A stretch of DNA of 48,963 nt, from NCBI GenBank assembly GCA_029554865.1, contig JAKPUX010000068.1:1-48963 (forward strand), given 5' to 3'. The notes under the pieces were generated by a model that searched no databases, was not told the origin of the DNA, and saw only the letters and a program-made list of their open reading frames with translations. The DNA is from a bacterium. GTDB taxonomy: Bacteria > Zhuqueibacterota > Zhuqueibacteria > Residuimicrobiales > Residuimicrobiaceae. How positions within the stretch are numbered: position 1 is the first letter of the stretch; each line of letters begins with the position of its first letter. The translations under genes were made by a program, and so were the position numbers. Of the stretch, positions 45,515 to 48,963 are shown piece after piece.

Positions 45515-45538
45515 AAAAAGGGCGGAAAGAATCCGCCC
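45515..45538 (-). terminator. Rho-independent terminator after dnaK
   Basis: On the minus strand GGGCGGA pairs with TCCGCCC (stem can extend by neighbouring bases) around a five-base loop, followed by a T run. It separates dnaK from clpB, so clpB needs its own promoter in 45351-45510; I see no convincing box there and no CIRCE operator. Confidence 0.8.
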
Positions 45539-45551
45539 CTGTTGTATGCAT

Positions 45552-45587
45552 CGATCCTCCCCCCGGCCGCGGCCGGCGGGAGGATCG
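45552..45587. repeat. GC-rich palindrome between dnaK and its terminator
   Basis: CGATCCTCC (45552-45560) pairs with GGAGGATCG (45579-45587). The centre contains the perfect palindrome CCGGCCGCGGCCGG. It lies 30 bases after the dnaK stop codon and before the T-tailed terminator, so the dnaK transcript would end in two stacked hairpins. Confidence 0.8.
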
Positions 45588-45617
45588 CCGGTTTTACCCT
45601 TATGCTGTACGGGCGGA

Positions 45618-47531
45618 TTACTTTTTGTCGTCAACCACCTCATAGTCCGCATCTTCGGCCTCAGGCGGCTTTTCGCCCTGAGGTTCAGCCGGGCCCTGCT
45701 GCTCGGCGCCGCCGGCGCTCTGCTGCTGGGCGTTGGCCGCTTCGTACATCTTGGAGGCGGCCTGGTGCCAGATCTGGTTGAGGGCCTCGAGAGCGGACTT
45801 GAGCTCGTCGATGCTCTCGCCCTTGATGGCCGTTTCCAGGCGCCCGACGCCAGCTTCGATCTGGTTTTTGGTGCCCGGATCGAGCTTGTCCTCGTTCTCC
45901 TTGATGTTCTTCCGGGTTTGATAGACCAGCTGGTCGGCCTGGTTGCGGGTATCGATCAGCTCGCGCCGCTTCTTGTCCTCGGCGGCATGCGCCTTGGCGT
46001 CGGTGACCATCTTGTCCACCTCTTCCTTGCTCAGACCGGTCGAGGCTTCGATGCGGATGGTCTGCTCCTTGTTGGTCGCCTTGTCCTTGGCGGCGACGTT
46101 GAGGATGCCATTGGCATCGATGTCGAAAGAGACCTCGATCTGCGGAATGCCGCGCGGTGCGGGCGGAAGGCCGTCCAGATGGAAACGGCCGAGGGTGCGG
46201 TTGTCAACGGCCATCTCGCGCTCGCCCTGGAGAATATGGATCTCCACCGAGGTCTGGCTGTCGGCAGCGGTCGAAAAAACCTGCGACTGGCGGGTAGGGA
46301 TGGTGGTGTTCTTCTCGATGATCCGGGTCAGCACGCCGCCCAGAGTCTCGATGCCGAGGGAGAGGGGCGTGACGTCGAGGAGGAGGACATCCTTGACTTC
46401 CCCGCCGAGCACGCCGCCCTGGATGGCAGCGCCCACAGCGACCACTTCGTCAGGGTTGACGCCGCGATGCGGCTCCTTGCCGAAGAGTTCGCGCACAAGC
46501 TCCTGCACTTTGGGCATGCGGGTGGAGCCGCCGACCAGCACGACTTCATCGATCTCGGCGGTGGTCAGGCCGGCATCCTTGAGGGCGGTGCGGCAGGGCC
46601 CGAGGGTGCGCTGAAAAAGATCATCACAGAGCTGCTCGAACTTGGCCCGGGTCAGGGTCATGCTCAGATGCTTGGGGCCGCTGTCGGTCGCTGTGATGAA
46701 GGGCAGGTTGATCTCGGTCTGGGCCGTGCTCGAGAGTTCGCACTTGCCCTTTTCGGCCGCTTCCTTCAGACGCTGCAGGGCCATAGGATCCTTGGAGAGG
46801 TCGACCCCCTCCTGTTTGACGAACTCATCGACGATCCAGTCGATGATGCGCTGATCAAAGTCATCGCCGCCGAGATGGGTGTCGCCGTTGGTCGACTTGA
46901 CCTCGAAAACACCGTCGCCGATCTCGAGGATCGAGATATCAAAGGTGCCGCCGCCAAGATCAAAGACGGCGATCTTTTCATTGCCCTTCTTGTCAAGACC
47001 ATAGGCGAGAGAGGCCGCAGTGGGCTCGTTGATGATGCGGCGCACATTGAGGCCGGCGATCTCGCCCGCCTCCTTGGTCGCCTGGCGCTGACTGTCATTG
47101 AAATAGGCGGGCACGGTGATAACCGCATCGGTCACCTTCTCGCCGAGATAGTCTTCGGCGGTCTGGCGCATCTTCTGCAGGATCATCGCCGAGATCTCCT
47201 GGGGGGAGTATTCCTTGTCGTCGATCTTCACCTTGGCCACATCATTGCTGCCGGCGATGACCGTATAGGGGACCTCTTCCAGTTCGCGCCCAACCTCGTT
47301 GTACCGGCGGCCCATAAAACGCTTGATCGAATAGACCGTTTTGGTCGGGTTGGTGACCGCCTGACGCTTGGCCACCTGGCCGACCAGACGCTCGCCGCTC
47401 TTGGTGAAGGCAACCACCGAGGGGGTGGTGCGCATGCCTTCGCTGCTGGGAATGACGACGGGCTCTCCCGCCTCCATCACCGCAACGCAGGAGTTGGTGG
47501 TGCCCAAATCAATACCGATAATTTTACCCAT
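45618..47531 (-). CDS. dnaK: DnaK chaperone (Hsp70)
   Basis: A 637-residue cytoplasmic Hsp70 of standard length. The ATPase domain (1-385) starts [20 protein letters not shown] and contains [18 protein letters not shown] and [16 protein letters not shown]. The substrate domain (about 390-510) includes [15 protein letters not shown], and the helical lid ends in a Gln/Ala/Gly/Pro linker and the acidic [12 protein letters not shown] tail. It works with DnaJ and GrpE, which are not in the window, and with ClpB downstream. AAAGGAG lies nine bases before ATG 47531. Upstream are a TATAAT box and a sigma-54-like element, but no CIRCE repeat. Confidence 0.98.
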   Translation of the reverse strand: MGKIIGIDLGTTNSCVAVMEAGEPVVIPSSEGMRTTPSVVAFTKSGERLVGQVAKRQAVTNPTKTVYSIKRFMGRRYNEVGRELEEVPYTVIAGSNDVAKVKIDDKEYSPQEISAMILQKMRQTAEDYLGEKVTDAVITVPAYFNDSQRQATKEAGEIAGLNVRRIINEPTAASLAYGLDKKGNEKIAVFDLGGGTFDISILEIGDGVFEVKSTNGDTHLGGDDFDQRIIDWIVDEFVKQEGVDLSKDPMALQRLKEAAEKGKCELSSTAQTEINLPFITATDSGPKHLSMTLTRAKFEQLCDDLFQRTLGPCRTALKDAGLTTAEIDEVVLVGGSTRMPKVQELVRELFGKEPHRGVNPDEVVAVGAAIQGGVLGGEVKDVLLLDVTPLSLGIETLGGVLTRIIEKNTTIPTRQSQVFSTAADSQTSVEIHILQGEREMAVDNRTLGRFHLDGLPPAPRGIPQIEVSFDIDANGILNVAAKDKATNKEQTIRIEASTGLSKEEVDKMVTDAKAHAAEDKKRRELIDTRNQADQLVYQTRKNIKENEDKLDPGTKNQIEAGVGRLETAIKGESIDELKSALEALNQIWHQAASKMYEAANAQQQSAGGAEQQGPAEPQGEKPPEAEDADYEVVDDKK

Positions 47532-47554
47532 GGTGTCGCACTCCTTTCGGGAGG

Positions 47555-47560
47555 ATTATA
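47555..47560 (-). promoter_or_regulatory. TATAAT box upstream of dnaK
   Basis: A perfect TATAAT on the minus strand, 24 bases before the dnaK start codon. No recognisable TTGACA-like box is found at 16-18 bases upstream, so it may depend on an activator or be read by another sigma factor. Confidence 0.35.
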
Positions 47561-47606
47561 GAATAAGCATAATGCATGAAATTTTCCGGTTCATCGCCTG
47601 ACCCTA

Positions 47607-47623
47607 TGCAAAGCACATGCCAA
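47607..47623 (-). promoter_or_regulatory. Sigma-54-like minus-24/minus-12 element upstream of dnaK
   Basis: On the minus strand TTGGCATGTGCTTTGCA. GG and GC are ten bases apart as required, and it matches the sigma-54 consensus (TGGCACG-N4-TTGCW) at all fixed positions but one. Transcription would start near 47596, about 65 bases before the gene. No rpoN or activator gene is in view. Confidence 0.35.
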
Positions 47624-47666
47624 AGTATCAGCCCGGAACGAGAAGACTCTATCCTTATAATAAACA

Positions 47667-47694
47667 GGCGCATGGACTATTGTGTCCATGCGCC
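47667..47694 (-). terminator. Hairpin terminator after the HtrA-type protease gene
   Basis: GGCGCATGGAC and GTCCATGCGCC form a perfect 11-bp stem with a six-base loop. On the minus strand it is followed by TGTTTATTATAAGG, moderately T-rich. It lies 90 bases after the protease stop codon and isolates it from dnaK. Confidence 0.75.
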
Positions 47695-47783
47695 GGTCTC
47701 TATTCCGGATCTCCATTTGAGAGATTCAGTCTGTCATTATGGCAGTCAAACCTGTCAATATGACTATATTGTCAGAACCACCT

Positions 47784-48963
47784 CTATTCGCGCGGCATAC
47801 GCATCCCGACGGTATAGACGGTCTGATCGCGCATGATGCGCATATAGACCACGGCGCCCGGTTTGATTGCGCGCACCGCCGTGCGGAACTCCCGCACCGA
47901 GGTGGTCGCCGCATCGTTGACCGAGAGGACGAGATCCCCTTCGCGCAATCCCTTGCGATCGGCCACCGAATTGGGATCGACGCTGGCGATGACCACTCCC
48001 GATTCGCCTTCATAGCCGTACTGGCGCGCGAGCTGCCGGGTCAGTTCCTTGACCTCCATGCCCAGCTTGCCGGCCTGGCTGGTCTCGCCGCTCTCCTCAC
48101 TGGCGACCTCTTCATCTGAAGGGCGCTCACTCAGGGTCAGGGAGATGGTCTTGAGGGCCTTGTCCCGCCAGATGGTCATGGTGATGCGGGTATTGGGGGC
48201 CTGGCTGCCAACCCAGGCGATAAGCTGATCACGCGAAGTGACCTCCATGTCGTTGAGCTTGAGGATGATGTCGTCCCGCTTCAGTCCTGCCTTCTCGGCC
48301 GGGCTCTCCTTGATCACCTCGCCCACCTGCGCCCCCTTGGGCTTGTCGAGGCCGAAATACTCCGCTTTCTCCTCATCGATCTCTTCGAGCTGGACCCCGA
48401 TCCAGCCGCGGCGCACCCTGCCGTCGGAGATCAGTTGTTCCATGATCGAGCGGGCCATGTTGATCGGGATGGCGAAGCCGATGCCGACATTGGACTGGCC
48501 GACGATGGCGGTGTTGATGCCCACCAGCTCACCGCGAAGATTGACCAGCGCCCCGCCGCTGTTGCCTGGATTGATAGCCGCATCGGTCTGGATGAAATCC
48601 TGATAGCGCAGCGACCCCTCACCGAGGCCGGCGCCGAGGGAGCGGCCCTTGGCGCTGACGATGCCGGCGGTCACGGTCTTTTCTAGGACGTCGGAGAAGG
48701 GATTGCCGATGGCCATCACCCACTCGCCGACCTCCAGACGGTCCGAGTTGCCCAGATTGAGGGTGGGCAGCCCCTTCTTGTCAATTTTAATGACGGCAAT
48801 ATCACTCGCCGGGTCCTTGCCAATCACCTTGGCCTGATGCTCCACCTTGTCGATCATGACGGTGATCTCATCCGCATCCTTGATGACATGGTTGTTGGTG
48901 AGGATATAGCCATCGGGATTGACGATGACTCCGCTGCCAAGGCCGCGCATCACCCGCTTCTGG
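47784..48963 (-). CDS. HtrA/DegP-type periplasmic serine protease (partial, N-terminus missing)
   Basis: The last 393 codons of a trypsin-like envelope protease; the signal peptide and start lie beyond the right edge. The fragment begins QKRVMRGLGSGVIVNPDGYI. The catalytic triad is complete: His in TNNHVI, Asp in ASDIAVIKI and Ser in INPGNSGGALVN. Two PDZ domains follow, the first from GWIGVQLEEIDEEKAEYFGL, the second ending at VVYMRIMRDQTVY. Two PDZ domains match DegP/DegQ (DegS has one). It degrades or holds misfolded periplasmic and outer-membrane proteins. The interval 47695-47783 shows a loose TGTCAATAT/ATATTGTCA palindrome and no gene. Confidence 0.95.
   Translation of the reverse strand, partial: QKRVMRGLGSGVIVNPDGYILTNNHVIKDADEITVMIDKVEHQAKVIGKDPASDIAVIKIDKKGLPTLNLGNSDRLEVGEWVMAIGNPFSDVLEKTVTAGIVSAKGRSLGAGLGEGSLRYQDFIQTDAAINPGNSGGALVNLRGELVGINTAIVGQSNVGIGFAIPINMARSIMEQLISDGRVRRGWIGVQLEEIDEEKAEYFGLDKPKGAQVGEVIKESPAEKAGLKRDDIILKLNDMEVTSRDQLIAWVGSQAPNTRITMTIWRDKALKTISLTLSERPSDEEVASEESGETSQAGKLGMEVKELTRQLARQYGYEGESGVVIASVDPNSVADRKGLREGDLVLSVNDAATTSVREFRTAVRAIKPGAVVYMRIMRDQTVYTVGMRMPRE

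Noticed and set aside
45486-47561. 691-codon plus-strand open frame opposite dnaK
   Set aside because: Antisense to an unmistakable DnaK; long antisense frames over dnaK are a known artefact in GC-rich genomes.
47753-47774. Imperfect palindrome TGTCAATAT-GACT-ATATTGTCA after the protease gene
   Set aside because: It lies downstream of the gene with no gene to regulate nearby, and has a mismatch; chance is more likely.
45351-47783. CIRCE or HrcA operator near dnaK or clpB
   Set aside because: I looked for TTAGCACTC-N9-GAGTGCTAA and saw no credible match upstream of either gene.

Overview
This is a GC-rich bacterial chromosome segment with tight gene packing, mostly clear Shine-Dalgarno sites and no mobile element, CRISPR array or phage gene that I can see. 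Four large secreted proteins end in the NYPNPFN-type beta domain that serves as a C-terminal sorting or surface-attachment module in the FCB superphylum. Together with a TonB-dependent receptor, several outer-membrane barrels and a full bat operon, this points to an FCB-group bacterium. The good Shine-Dalgarno sites and high GC make a candidate phylum of the KSB1/Calditrichota/Zixibacteria kind more likely than classical Bacteroidota. That placement is inference, not a database result.

Left part, plus strand (1-7526): the tail of an MFS transporter, selA (selenocysteine synthesis), a YciO-type Sua5 protein and a secreted NlpC/P60 peptidase are closely spaced and probably co-transcribed. A 482-base gap with a candidate promoter and a CRP-like palindrome precedes a 1142-residue LamG/beta-domain secreted protein. 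A bidirectional terminator separates it from a minus-strand pair (a YCF48-type propeller protein and a GT51 peptidoglycan glycosyltransferase). Then follow, on the plus strand, a pyrimidine-nucleoside phosphorylase, a tRNA-Asn with its own promoter and terminator, a secreted metallophosphoesterase/PQQ-propeller fusion, and a secreted DUF3160 protein whose 3' end is duplicated as a decayed 54-bp tandem repeat.

Middle part, minus strand (18728-31212): an apparent four-gene operon (penicillin-acylase-family hydrolase, PD40 propeller lipoprotein, TonB-dependent receptor, acyl thioesterase) looks like an uptake and processing unit for an acylated compound. Upstream of it lie two predicted outer-membrane barrels, a small GCYT lipoprotein, a TonB_C-domain lipoprotein, a FadL/PorV-like barrel and an aromatic-rich, Ser/Arg-rich lipoprotein.

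Right part, minus strand (31542-48963): an envelope and protein-quality block. From the right edge it runs htrA/degP-type protease (partial), dnaK, clpB, then an extended bat operon: a BamD-like TPR lipoprotein, a BatD-like membrane protein, MoxR ATPase, DUF58, a TPR/SurA-N-like lipoprotein, a second BatD-like protein, BatA, BatB, BatC (poly-Gln), BatD and BatE. The most interesting feature is that three membrane proteins of this operon appear to share one cytoplasmic C-terminal domain, and that related GC-rich hairpins sit in its intergenic gaps.
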